Source of the DNA: Acidobacteria subdivision 13 bacterium RH2 MAG17b
GTDB lineage: Bacteria > Acidobacteriota > Terriglobia > UBA7540
Assembly: GCA_002197525.1 (NCBI GenBank)
Contig: NFUN01000056.1
Coordinates: forward strand, 1 to 35,442
Length of the DNA stretch: 35,442 bases
Direction: 5' to 3'
Part shown: one piece after another, positions 16,126 through 26,219 of the stretch
Numbering within the stretch: the stretch's first letter is position 1
Layout: every line of letters starts with the position of its first letter
The notes under the pieces: model-generated
Database searches by the model: none
Told to the model about the DNA's origin: nothing
The model's input: the letters and a program-made list of their open reading frames with translations, nothing else
Translations under genes and position numbers: made by a program

Positions 16126-16860
16126 TTACTTGCCGGGCTGCTGGGGCAGGTCTGCCAGCTTCTGTTTCAAGGTTTCAGCCAGGTAGGCGTTCGACCCCCA
16201 TTCGTTGCTCATGCGCTCGTATATCTGGCGCGCCCCGGCTGGGTTCGTCGCTTTTTCTGCGTCCGCCAAAGCTAGCCATGCAGTGGCGGAAGGAACTGTC
16301 CGGGTGGGATGCTGGGCAAGGTCCTTGTATATCTTTTCCGCTTGGGGGAGCTGTCCGGTTCTCGCAAACTCGCCGGCCAGGGCAAAGCGCGCGAGTGATG
16401 CAATCTCCGGGTCAGATATTTTGGCCGCCTGCTGCAAGGTTTGGATAGCCGCCGCTTGCTGGCCGAGCATTGCCTGGCAGATCCCGGCGTGATAACTCGC
16501 AATTTCTCCCGCCTTCTGGCTGGGATATTTCGCCACCACGGCATCAAAGGCTTTCAATGCGGTCTGGTATTTTTCTTCTGCCGTCGAAAACTTCTGAACC
16601 CCAGGTCCGAGAGCATCCGCAGGAGCCGTTCCTACATAACCGTGAAACGTGGCCAAAGCGGCGCCGAGCAGCGCATTAGCGCTGGCTTCCTGGCGCTGCT
16701 CATAGCGTTTCCACGAGACGAGCCCAACGGCCGCCAAAGCGATGATAACCACTACCGCTGCCAGCTTAGCGGAGTGCTTCTGAGCAAACTCAATGAAATC
16801 GTCATAATAGACGGAAAGAAACGGGTCTTGCTTGAGTTCCTTGCGTGTCAGATGTGCCAC
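16126..16860 (-). CDS. YfgM-like tetratricopeptide repeat membrane protein
   Basis: This protein of about 244 residues resembles YfgM, an inner-membrane TPR protein associated with the Sec translocon and envelope chaperones. The N-terminus HLTRKELKQDPFL is followed by a single membrane helix (LAAVVVIIALAAVGLVSW). A periplasmic region carries TPR-like helices: ANALLGAALATFHG, EEKYQTALKAFDAVVAKYPS, AAAIQTLQQAAKISD and QAEKIYKDLAQHPTRT. I choose the GTG at 16860 because AAGGAG lies six bases upstream; an upstream frame to 16908 has no such site. It lies 104 bp downstream of ftsH on the same strand. The precise role is inferred from family only. Confidence 0.78.
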   Translation of the reverse strand: MAHLTRKELKQDPFLSVYYDDFIEFAQKHSAKLAAVVVIIALAAVGLVSWKRYEQRQEASANALLGAALATFHGYVGTAPADALGPGVQKFSTAEEKYQTALKAFDAVVAKYPSQKAGEIASYHAGICQAMLGQQAAAIQTLQQAAKISDPEIASLARFALAGEFARTGQLPQAEKIYKDLAQHPTRTVPSATAWLALADAEKATNPAGARQIYERMSNEWGSNAYLAETLKQKLADLPQQPGK

Positions 16861-16964
16861 AGACGGCTCCTTGCTTGATTGCCGGCGCCTAGCCGCCCGG
16901 CGCGCCAACGGGCAGACTGTGTGAGTAACCGGACCACGGATGAGGCTCTCCTGGCCTTTACCGC

Positions 16965-18872
<1,908 letters not shown>

Positions 18873-19005
18873 CGCACCACCTCCTTGCGCCTTTCCGCCA
18901 AGCTTGTCTTCCCGGTTCGGACCATTTCTTCCACTCCTGCCCGATAAGTGGGGCTCTCACCATTAAGATGCGTCAAGGGTGCGTTTAGGAACGCTGGAAC
19001 CGCAC

Positions 19006-19575
19006 TCACCCGATCGCTGCAATATAAGGCAAATTCTGGTATTGACCAGATTGGCCCAATCCGTAACCGACCAGATAGCCTCTCTGCGTGGCAAATCCCA
19101 CGTAGTCCGGAGCAACGCCAACCTTCTTGTGATGAACCCTTTCGATTAATGCCGCTACGCGGACAGAATTCGGATTCTGTCCCTGAATGGAGTTAAGCAA
19201 AAAATCCAGCGTGACCCCGGTTTCCAAAACCCCGTCCACCAGAAGCACGTCTTTGCCATGCAGGTCGATCCCTGGCCAATAACTGATCTGGCGAATCCGA
19301 ATGCCGCGCCAAGTCCGGTCGTGAACCACGGCTCTCAAAAAGTGGCAAGTGACCGGAACAGCCAAGAGGCGGATTAAATCCGCCACAAACACGAAGCTGT
19401 TCTCGAGGATGCCGACCAGATGCAGGGTCTGGCCGCGGTAGTCCCGGTTGATGCCGCGCGCCATCTGTGCGATACGTCTCTGAATCCGGCCTTCGCTGAA
19501 TACCACGCGCAACCGCTGCGCGTCGGCTGGTAAACTTTCCTGTCCTCGCTGGCTGCGCTGAGCCTTGGCGCTCAT
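19006..19575 (-). CDS. Hypoxanthine phosphoribosyltransferase-like protein with altered active site
   Basis: This 189-residue protein has the type I phosphoribosyltransferase fold and the C-terminal HPRT landmarks PDYVGFATQ, LVGYGLGQ and NLPYI. Nearly all catalytic motifs differ from true HPRT. The PRPP motif reads VDGVLETG (112-120) instead of VEDIIDTG. The PPi-binding LKG reads LEN (57-59). The mobile SSYG loop is absent, with LRAVVHD in its place. The DKP purine site reads IERV. It may therefore lack ordinary HPRT activity; a structural or regulatory role is an inference. Its ATG overlaps the tilS stop by four bases, and ftsH follows. In Bacillus, TilS and HprT are reported to act together on ftsH transcription, which makes this placement notable. 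Confidence 0.8.
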   Translation of the reverse strand: MSAKAQRSQRGQESLPADAQRLRVVFSEGRIQRRIAQMARGINRDYRGQTLHLVGILENSFVFVADLIRLLAVPVTCHFLRAVVHDRTWRGIRIRQISYWPGIDLHGKDVLLVDGVLETGVTLDFLLNSIQGQNPNSVRVAALIERVHHKKVGVAPDYVGFATQRGYLVGYGLGQSGQYQNLPYIAAIG

Positions 19576-21017
19576 CGCTCCTCCGAATGCGAAACCGCAT
19601 CCGTGATAGCCTTTTCTTCGATCTGTAGAAGCCGGCAAGAAGACGAGGAGGGCGCGACTTTACCGGAGGGGGAGAAACGGCAAACCCAGACGATCTCTTC
19701 ACCGCTCAACAGAACCGGCCACAGCCGGCGGCGTGCAGCGGAAATTTTGCGCGTCAACAAGAGTTCCTTCAGCCTATGAGTCCTGTGAGTTCCTGCTGGA
19801 GTATAGGCGTCCCCCGCTTGCCTATTTCGCAGGACGAGAGGGCCAGATAGCTTGTCAAAATCAACGTATGACGCCTCAGTATGATTATACTTCTTTTCGC
19901 CGTTGCTACGAATAACATTTTCGACCATCCGGAAGCAAAGCGTTAGGCCAAGCTCCGGCAAGGGCACGTCAGCCGGCGGCGCTACAGCGATCGAATAGCC
20001 TCGATGGGTATCGCGAGCGGTCCGGTGAGAAATCGCCAGCGCGTCAAACTCTTTGCGGGCCTCCAGGTTGCCGGGCAGTTCAACCATCTTGCCACTCTGG
20101 CTCCGCACGGCGAGTTCCCGCACCGCCTCCACGTGCGAGGCTGTGACGCCGCGAACGTTGCCGCGCACGCCAGCGATCATTTGACGCAGCACCCGCCGTT
20201 GGATGGCAGGAGAAAACTGGGTCAGCGCCCGGATGGGGATGCGCTCTTCGGAGCCTTGCCGGATTCTCCAGGGGCCAGCCGCCTCCCGCGCTTGTTGCTC
20301 CAGATAGCTTTCATCGTCACGGCACCGTTCAGCGAACTGGTTCAGCAAAGGGATGACCCCCGGATTGAACTCCCGCTCGATCATTGGCAAAAGCTCCCGC
20401 CGGATTCTGTTCCTTGTAAATCGTGGATCAAGATTGGACTTGTCGGTGCAAAACGCCAGGCGGCGCCGCTCAATTTCCGCCTCAATCTCCGGCCTGGTCA
20501 CGCTGAGGAAAGGCCGCACCACTTTCCCTTCGAGGACGGGATAGATTCCTCCCAGTCCGCGGCTGCCGGACCCCCGAATGAGACGCATTAGAACCGTTTC
20601 GGCCTGATCGTTGGCGGTGTGAGCCGTGGCTACCTTATCCACTTTGTCCTGATGGACCAGGGAGAAGAAGAACCGGTATCGGAGCTGGCGCGCCGTCGCC
20701 TCCAGATTCTGTCCCTTTTCCCTCGCCGCTCGCGCGACGCCGGCTTGTCCGCCAATAAAAGGCAAATCAAGCCGGGCGGCAACTTCGGATACAAAACGCT
20801 CGTCTGCGTCGGAATGAGCTCCGCGCAGATGGTGATTGAAGTGCGCGACAGTCAAAATGAGGCCGTCGTTTTGAGCGAACCGATGGAGAAAGTCGAGCAG
20901 CAGGATGGAATCCGGTCCGCCTGAAACTGCTACGCCCACGCGCTCGCCGGGCAGAAACAGGCGTGCGCGACGCATTTCAAGAGCCCATCGGCCGTACAGA
21001 TTTGCAGAACGCGACAT
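19572..21017 (-). CDS. tilS: tRNA(Ile)-lysidine synthase
   Basis: This enzyme of about 481 residues attaches lysine to C34 of tRNA-Ile(CAU), changing its decoding to AUA and its charging to isoleucine. The N-type ATP pyrophosphatase P-loop SGGPDS is at 32-37. TilS hallmarks follow: ATAHTANDQAETVLMRLIRGSG, LAFCTDKSNLDPRFTRNRIR and RRELLPMIEREFNPG. The C-terminal domain (DAYTPAGTHRTHRLKELLL, then RRRLWPVLLSGEEIVWV) is complete. I start at the ATG at 21017 (MSRSANLYGRW); longer upstream codons to 21197 add a low-complexity leader unlike the family. It overlaps the hpt-like gene by ATGA. Confidence 0.95.
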   Translation of the reverse strand: MSRSANLYGRWALEMRRARLFLPGERVGVAVSGGPDSILLLDFLHRFAQNDGLILTVAHFNHHLRGAHSDADERFVSEVAARLDLPFIGGQAGVARAAREKGQNLEATARQLRYRFFFSLVHQDKVDKVATAHTANDQAETVLMRLIRGSGSRGLGGIYPVLEGKVVRPFLSVTRPEIEAEIERRRLAFCTDKSNLDPRFTRNRIRRELLPMIEREFNPGVIPLLNQFAERCRDDESYLEQQAREAAGPWRIRQGSEERIPIRALTQFSPAIQRRVLRQMIAGVRGNVRGVTASHVEAVRELAVRSQSGKMVELPGNLEARKEFDALAISHRTARDTHRGYSIAVAPPADVPLPELGLTLCFRMVENVIRSNGEKKYNHTEASYVDFDKLSGPLVLRNRQAGDAYTPAGTHRTHRLKELLLTRKISAARRRLWPVLLSGEEIVWVCRFSPSGKVAPSSSSCRLLQIEEKAITDAVSHSEER

Positions 21018-21197
21018 CCTGGCGCCCCGGGCGGGAAGCCCGCCCGCACCTTTCAGCCTGCATTGTAACATCCGCAAGGCACGGTGCAGCGGGTGCAGAC
21101 CAAGCTTGCCAAAACGCTCGCCGCACGCTTTGCCCGACTGGGATTCAAGATGGTTTCCCCAGCGAGCTTCAAATCCGCCGGGGAGCGGCATCCGCAA

Positions 21198-21516
21198 AAA
21201 TGCCCAAAATGACTGATCAAAGCCATAACTTTCCTTTGGAATCTGTTACTTACGACAAAACAAAGCCATTAACAAAGCCATCGCAAAAGTCGCTAAGTTG
21301 TTGATTGTTCGTAGCAATCCCCCGTCGGCCTCGAACGCGCCTCATACTTCTGTCAACACTCAGGACTTCCCACCCAGGGCTACACAACTAGCCATTAATG
21401 CGCTGAGCTGCTTTCGATTGGCATCCACGGTTCTGAATGTGCTGACGCAAAAAGCTGGGGCTCACCCCTGCGAACTTCTCCCTCCCTTCCATCGAGAAGA
21501 GCGATTTCCGCGCGAA
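21198..21516. other. Spacer between tilS and the RAYT island, no recognised gene
   Basis: No ribosome-binding site with a convincing start was found. On the minus strand a short open stretch (about 21391-21516) is in frame with sequence crossing the REP-like repeat and has a readable but unrecognised translation (SLFSMEGREKFAGVSPSFL). The same frame continues after one TAG (21388-21390), which suggests a decayed coding remnant, but I cannot name its source. Confidence 0.35.
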
Positions 21517-21576
21517 TTGTAGCGCCCGTGTCCTCACGGGCGATTCCTTCCGGCGATGAGGACATCGCCGCACCAG
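21517..21576. repeat. REP-like double-hairpin repeat, right of RAYT (identical copy A)
   Basis: It starts TTGTAGCGCCCGTG and contains hairpins CGCCCGTG-tcct-CACGGGCG and CGGCGATG-agga-CATCGCCG. Its first 55 bases are identical to the copy at 22156-22215 on the other side of the transposase gene. It ends in GCACCAG rather than GCTACAA. Confidence 0.9.
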
Positions 21577-21604
21577 ATTCCTTTCGATGATTTCGCGGTC
21601 CGAA

Positions 21605-21674
21605 TTGTAGCGTCGCGCTATGATCGAGGGGCAAGTCTTGCCCGCCGACCGGCGACGGCACGTCGCCGCTACAA
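21605..21674. repeat. REP-like repeat abutting the 3' end of the RAYT gene
   Basis: It is bounded by TTGTAGCG and CGCTACAA, with hairpin GGCGACG-gca-CGTCGCC next to the right boundary. The minus-strand TAG of the boundary TTGTAGCGG is the stop codon of the RAYT gene (21669-21671). Confidence 0.85.
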
Positions 21675-22127
21675 TTCCAACGGAAACACTTCGCCCTGAT
21701 AAGGCATATCTTCTAGTCTTTTGACCAACCCCGCACGCACCGGGTTCTGCCGTACGTACTCCCATTTCAGCCGGTAAGATTCCGCCGAACGAAGAACGTG
21801 ATCGAAAAAGCCTTTTTGCCAACAGGGGCCTGACACTCCATCCCCCGGTACAACCAACGCTAAAGTTCGTTTAAGCGCCTTCATCCAGTAGGAGAGAGAT
21901 GGCGCGCTGGGCGCGAAGGCCGCAAACAGATGAACATGATCGGGCATCAAAACGTAACGACCCACCCAAACCCCCTGGGCCGAAGCTTTGCCGCAGAAAT
22001 TCATGAAAGCCCGGTGAATAGATTCGTTGTCTAAGAGCCTGCGGCGATCGTGGACGCAAGTCGTGAGGAAATAGAGGGGCCGGTCCGTGTAGAGCCACTC
22101 CAAGCGTCTTAGTCGTGGTTTAAACAT
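21669..22127 (-). CDS. REP-associated tyrosine transposase (RAYT, IS200-like Y1 family)
   Basis: This 152-residue single-strand HUH transposase is related to IS200/IS605 TnpA and is thought to spread REP elements in genomes. The HUH metal motif lies in MPDHVHLFAAF (H64, H66). The catalytic tyrosine is probably Y118 in SAESYRLKWEYVRQNPVRAGLV, a typical RAYT C-terminal signature. The N-terminus RPLYFLTTCVHDRRRLL is also characteristic. The protein appears full length and intact. It is flanked by REP-like repeats on both sides, two of them identical over 55 bases, and one supplies its stop codon. These repeats are its likely substrates, though that is inferred from context. Confidence 0.92.
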   Translation of the reverse strand: MFKPRLRRLEWLYTDRPLYFLTTCVHDRRRLLDNESIHRAFMNFCGKASAQGVWVGRYVLMPDHVHLFAAFAPSAPSLSYWMKALKRTLALVVPGDGVSGPCWQKGFFDHVLRSAESYRLKWEYVRQNPVRAGLVKRLEDMPYQGEVFPLEL

Positions 22128-22155
22128 CCTTTGGCGCCATCCTCACCTGCGCGCA

Positions 22156-22215
22156 TTGTAGCGCCCGTGTCCTCACGGGCGATTCCTTCCGGCGATGAGG
22201 ACATCGCCGCTACAA
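22156..22215. repeat. REP-like double-hairpin repeat, left of RAYT on the transcript (identical copy B)
   Basis: It matches 21517-21576 base for base over 55 positions and then ends CGCTACAA. It lies 28 bases upstream of the RAYT start codon. Its minus-strand TAG also ends the methylase relic at 22210-22296. Confidence 0.9.
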
Positions 22216-22296
22216 CGAGCCTTCGATGATTTTGCGCTCCTCGTCTGTAATCCCGTAAAGCTCGTAAACCAGGTCGCCGATTTCCGAGGGCGCCAC
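22210..22296 (-). pseudogene. Relic of the C-terminus of a type IIG methylase gene
   Basis: The minus strand encodes 28 residues, VAPSEIGDLVYELYGITDEE then RKIIEGSL, closely matching the end of the intact methylase next door (LAPSEI...DLVYELYEITPEERKIVEQ). Fourteen residues present in the intact gene between SEI and DLVYELY are missing. The missing part is bounded in the intact gene by the similar sequences GAAATCGA and GAAATTGA, as expected for a deletion between short direct repeats. An in-frame TGA lies immediately upstream (22297-22299), so this is not an expressed gene. Confidence 0.8.
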
Positions 22297-22315
22297 TCAC
22301 CGCTGTCCCCGCGCC

Positions 22316-22825
22316 TTACCGCACTATAGGATCGGTAACGTAGAACTGCTTAAACGGACGTGCCACACCGATTCGGCTGTCCGCATAAAGCATCACATCC
22401 ACCGTCATCCGAACACGCTCGTCCAGGCAGGAAGAGACGACCCTCATTTGAAACTCGTTAAGCCAGTAAGTAAGCATGAAGGGTCTTGGCTCGCCGCGTG
22501 GGAGGTCAAAGCCTCCCCAATCGTCAAACTTGGCAAATACATCTCCACCAGCATTGCAATCAGCGGAGAGGGATGAGCGCACGGCAGTCACATGAAGGTC
22601 CAGGTAGGGCGACATGTTGAACACCTCGCCTTCAATTTCCAGAGAGGGAGCCCTGAGTTTCCCTGGACGCATGACGATTGGCCTTTCAGATTGCAGCCGA
22701 ATCTTTATGTCATTTTCCAAGTCCAGCGGGTTGTAATACTTCGTGAAGACGACTGCGGGCAACCGTCTGAGCAGCCAGCGACCCATCGGTTCAGCTACTG
22801 TTCGCCAAGGCATCTCCGGAATCAT
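22316..22825 (-). CDS. Protein of unknown function, coupled to the type IIG gene
   Basis: This 169-residue protein is not recognised. It has no signal peptide or membrane helix. The middle (PYLDLHVTAVRSSLSAD) and end (FKQFYVTDPIV) alternate hydrophobic and polar residues as in beta-sheet proteins, and DVFAKFDDWGGFDLPRGEP is a distinctive acidic, glycine-rich loop. Its ATG overlaps the TGA of the upstream restriction-methylase gene by four bases, so it is translationally coupled. It lies between the intact methylase C-terminus and a relic of a second one. An accessory role in restriction is possible from position only. Confidence 0.72.
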   Translation of the reverse strand: MIPEMPWRTVAEPMGRWLLRRLPAVVFTKYYNPLDLENDIKIRLQSERPIVMRPGKLRAPSLEIEGEVFNMSPYLDLHVTAVRSSLSADCNAGGDVFAKFDDWGGFDLPRGEPRPFMLTYWLNEFQMRVVSSCLDERVRMTVDVMLYADSRIGVARPFKQFYVTDPIVR

Positions 22826-25800
22826 GCGATACCCCCGTGGCTCGTTTGCTCAACTATTTTGCGCTCTTCGGGCGTGATTTCATAAAGCTCGTACACCAGA
22901 TCATCAATTTCGGCGTCGGTGGAGGCGAGTTCGCGGTCCACGCGGTCGATTTCCGAGGGCGCGAGCTTGCCTGAATGCCTCTTCTTGTTCAATTCCAGCA
23001 TCCGGTCCACCAGCGTCACGATACGGTCGTGGCGGGATTTATCGGTGGAATTGGAAAAGTCGATGGGGCGGATGGGAAGCTGCTCAATAAACTGCGTGAA
23101 GTAGCGAAAGAACCCTCCCCGCATCGTGGTACTGATCTTCTTCAGATACCAGTCCAGCAGGCGGCTATTGAGAAGCCCCAGGACATATTTAGACGATTCG
23201 TTAATTGCGCCCTTGAAGGTAATCCCGTAACCGCTGGTAAACGTATATTCGCCGTTTTCATCTAAGGCAAATGATGCGCGGTCAGCAATGTCGGGGACGA
23301 GTATCTTTGGTTTCTGCATGACCTCGATGTTCTTGGGATACACATAGGCGTACCAGTTGCGACCGCGCATTCTTCCACGCTCACGCTTTTCGAGGAGGGG
23401 TTTGGTCGCCCGCAAGTAAGCCAAGGTTCGTGGGAAGCGGCGATTCATCTCCTGCTCGCTAATGAACGCCGCTCGGCCATTGCTCACTTCGTAGGGAATG
23501 ATAACAACTTTTCCAGATGGCTTTATCGCGTAAGGCTTGATTTCGCGTCCCTGCAAGAACCTCGAAACGGCGGTGCGTTCAAGCTCGATATTTTTCCTAA
23601 GAGCTTCTGAGCGAGCCGTCAAGTTTTTCTTGCTGGTTGAAACCACATCCAAGACATAAACTTCGTTGGCACTCGTGCGGATGCCTTGTGCCATTCGATC
23701 CGCCAAATCGCCAAGCTTCACCGGCATCGCCTTGAGCTTCTCGAAAAGGTCGGAGCCCTTGCCGACACTGAAATTCCACTCCGCTGCCGTAACTTTCGCC
23801 GATGAAATCACGCCGTTCGTAGATTTCTCGCTTTCGATCCAGTCCTCAAGATCATCCACTTTTACAAACTCAATCTTTTCGCTTCCGCCCTTTTCCAGAA
23901 ACATCATGCAGGTATAGTTGGTGGCGCCTTCAAACACCTGTTGATCGCCGAAATGAACGATGTGCGAGAGATGCTTCCCCTGAGCCAACAACCCGCGCAA
24001 CGGCTCACCGTACTTTGAATTAAAGAACTTGTGGGGAAGAATGAATCCCAAATTGCCATGCGGCTTGAGCACGCTCAAGCCTTTCTCAACAAACACCACG
24101 TAAATATCGTAATTGCCGGAACTGGCAGCCTTGTACCTCGCCTTGTAATGTTCCACCTCAAAAGGCGCCCACTCTTTCATGTGCTGGATTCGGATGTACG
24201 GCGGGTTGCCAATCACGCAATCGAACCCGCCCGAGCGCATAATGTCGCCGAAGGTGACGGGACCGGCTGTAGCGGCGGCGTCTCGCCGCCGTTCCTTCGC
24301 CGGTGAGGACACCGGCGCTACAGACGACTGTAGCGTCGAGCTACGCTCGACGAGCGAATTTCGGCGATCATAGATCGCCGCTACAGCGTTCCAATCAAAG
24401 GCGTTGATGCGGTCTTTTTCTTCATCGCCGAAGAGCGTTCCCTGGTCGTAGATATCCGGGCCGATAAGCGAGTTGCCGCAGATGATGTTGTATTTCAACT
24501 CGGGCAGGAGATGCTGCTTGGGTGGCAGTTGGCTTTTTTCGCCTTCGAGAGCCTTCAGGTAAAGGCTCATCATGGTGATTTCGACGGCTTGCGGGTCAAT
24601 ATCCACACCGAAGAGGTTATTCCGCAGAATTTTGGCTTTGCGATAGACGGAGAGCCGGTGGCCGCCGTCGGGGTCGGTGTGGACTTCGCGCATGAAGTCG
24701 AGCGAGGGGTGCGCGTGGCGCACTTCCTGCTCGGGATGCGCGAGATACCATTTCACGTGGTAGTCAATCAGGCATTGGAACGTGCCAATCAGGAATGACC
24801 CGGAGCCGCAGGCAGGATCGAGAATGCGGATTTTTTCGATCTGTTTGGGCGTTTTGCCTTCAATCACTTTCCCGACCGTGTTTTTGACGATGTAATCGAC
24901 GATGTATTTGGGCGTGTAATAGACGCCGCCCGCCTTGCGGACTTCCGGTTTTTCCTCGACGCGCACCGTCTTGGCCGTGGGGCGGATGGTCTTGCCCAGG
25001 TAACGCTCATAAATCGAGCCGAGGAGCTCGACGCCAATCACATCAAAGCGGTAAGGGCTTTTGGGCGGGTAGAGGCGTTCGATGATGCGGGCAAGAACTT
25101 CCGAATCGATGCGGATTGTTTCAGAAAGGTGGGGCTTGAAGATTTCGCCGTTGAAGTCCTCGTTGATCTTGTGAAAGAGATCGTTGAGCCATTCGTAGAT
25201 ATGGAGCTTGCCGCCGCGCGACCGCCACTCTTCCACGGCGTCCGCAAGCTGGCGTTTTTCGATGATGCGCCGGTCCTCGGCGATGCGGATGAACACAATG
25301 CGGTCGAGAAGGCGCTGCACCACTTCGTTCAATTGTTTGGCGGTGAGGTCCGGATTATTTTTATAGACGTTGCGGGCGAGGTCTTCGCGCCAGCCGGTCA
25401 TCTCATCCAGAAATGCCTGATCGACGGGAATTCGCAGGCGCTGCGTGCGGCGGTCGCGCGGCAGCATGGCGTCAAGAGAGCCTGCCGCGACACGCTCTTT
25501 GGAGAATTCCCAAAGCTTCTCGACGTTGCCGGGATATTCGTCATAGCGGAGGCGGAGCAGCCGGCCCTCGTCCGGCTTGCGTTCATCGGGCCGGACGCTG
25601 GCGTCATAGAAGCGGAATTCAACGAAGTCGGTGAGGATGACGAAAAAAACCGACTTGGTGTTCCAAGCGTAGCCCTTGGCCTGCAGGATGTGATGGGGAA
25701 CGTCCAGGGTCTCCGACGGGGCTTTGGCCTCAACAAAAAACTTGGTCTGCCCGCCAAGGCGGAAGCTGTAGTCGGGACGGCCTTCGGTATCGTATTCGCC

Positions 25801-26007
25801 GCGCTCGACCAGCACTTCGCGTTCGTGATGAGGCAGTCCCGCCTCGTTTTCAACGTCCCAGCCCAGCGCCCGGAAGAACGGGGAGATGAAATCCGTGCGC
25901 GCTTGCGCTTCGAGGTAGCCTTTGGAGAGAGTGTGATGCTTGTCCGCCTCGAACTTGCTGATGAGCTTCTTCAGGTTGTCGGCGAAAGAATCAAGCGTGG
26001 CAGGCAC
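22822..26007 (-). CDS. Type IIG restriction enzyme/N6-adenine DNA methyltransferase (Eco57I-like)
   Basis: This 1061-residue fusion combines nuclease, methyltransferase and target recognition. The N-terminal PD-(D/E)xK-like nuclease has D79 in GRPDYSF and E93/K95 in FVEAKAP. A helical region follows. The gamma-type adenine methylase has motif I DPACGSGSF (397-405), VDIDPQAVEI, and motif IV NPPY (601-604). The C-terminal half contains a TaqI-like recognition domain (RGRNWYAYVYPKN, PKILVPDIADRASF) and ends in a coiled region. Residues about 541-581 are encoded by two REP-like repeats and are not family sequence; the frame stays open. It should recognise one site and both methylate and cut DNA, as a single-gene system. 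Two A-tract-rich flanks and repeats suggest horizontal mobility. Confidence 0.92.
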   Translation of the reverse strand: MPATLDSFADNLKKLISKFEADKHHTLSKGYLEAQARTDFISPFFRALGWDVENEAGLPHHEREVLVERGEYDTEGRPDYSFRLGGQTKFFVEAKAPSETLDVPHHILQAKGYAWNTKSVFFVILTDFVEFRFYDASVRPDERKPDEGRLLRLRYDEYPGNVEKLWEFSKERVAAGSLDAMLPRDRRTQRLRIPVDQAFLDEMTGWREDLARNVYKNNPDLTAKQLNEVVQRLLDRIVFIRIAEDRRIIEKRQLADAVEEWRSRGGKLHIYEWLNDLFHKINEDFNGEIFKPHLSETIRIDSEVLARIIERLYPPKSPYRFDVIGVELLGSIYERYLGKTIRPTAKTVRVEEKPEVRKAGGVYYTPKYIVDYIVKNTVGKVIEGKTPKQIEKIRILDPACGSGSFLIGTFQCLIDYHVKWYLAHPEQEVRHAHPSLDFMREVHTDPDGGHRLSVYRKAKILRNNLFGVDIDPQAVEITMMSLYLKALEGEKSQLPPKQHLLPELKYNIICGNSLIGPDIYDQGTLFGDEEKDRINAFDWNAVAAIYDRRNSLVERSSTLQSSVAPVSSPAKERRRDAAATAGPVTFGDIMRSGGFDCVIGNPPYIRIQHMKEWAPFEVEHYKARYKAASSGNYDIYVVFVEKGLSVLKPHGNLGFILPHKFFNSKYGEPLRGLLAQGKHLSHIVHFGDQQVFEGATNYTCMMFLEKGGSEKIEFVKVDDLEDWIESEKSTNGVISSAKVTAAEWNFSVGKGSDLFEKLKAMPVKLGDLADRMAQGIRTSANEVYVLDVVSTSKKNLTARSEALRKNIELERTAVSRFLQGREIKPYAIKPSGKVVIIPYEVSNGRAAFISEQEMNRRFPRTLAYLRATKPLLEKRERGRMRGRNWYAYVYPKNIEVMQKPKILVPDIADRASFALDENGEYTFTSGYGITFKGAINESSKYVLGLLNSRLLDWYLKKISTTMRGGFFRYFTQFIEQLPIRPIDFSNSTDKSRHDRIVTLVDRMLELNKKRHSGKLAPSEIDRVDRELASTDAEIDDLVYELYEITPEERKIVEQTSHGGIA
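24267..24386. repeat. Two REP-like repeats inserted in frame in the type IIG gene
   Basis: Unit A (24267-24323, 57 bp) and unit B (24328-24386, 59 bp) each begin CTGTAGC and end GCTACAG. Their hairpins include GGCGGCG-tct-CGCCGCC, CGCCGGTG-agga-CACCGGCG, GTCGAGC-tac-GCTCGAC and CGGCGATC-ata-GATCGCCG. Together with the linker they add 120 bp, exactly 40 codons, just before the NPPY motif. Confidence 0.9.
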
Positions 26008-26127
26008 CGGCGGGCTCCGGAGATGTAGATATTTTTCTCAGAGAGTTTAACACGGAGCCCGGATGTATTCTTCTATTTCGGCGGCCAGCCAAGAGGTCGC
26101 ACTGCAGCTTGCCTGGCGTAAGCTCTC

Positions 26128-26199
26128 GCTGGTGCGGCGATCTGTGATCGCCGGTATGGAGTGCGGCGGCATTCGGCGATGAGGACATCGCCGCTACAG
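26128..26199. repeat. REP-like double-hairpin repeat with mixed ends
   Basis: It starts with the CTGGTGCG form and ends with the CGCTACAG form. Hairpins CGGCGATC-tgt-GATCGCCG and CGGCGATG-agga-CATCGCCG are intact. Confidence 0.85.
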
Positions 26200-26219
26200 A
26201 TTCCCTTTGAAGGCGAGCG

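Noticed and set aside
21388-21822. Second reading frame overlapping the RAYT gene
   Set aside because: It overlaps an intact transposase in another frame and crosses two repeats. Only the part right of the repeats (21391-21516) might be a decayed coding remnant, which I list as an unassigned spacer.
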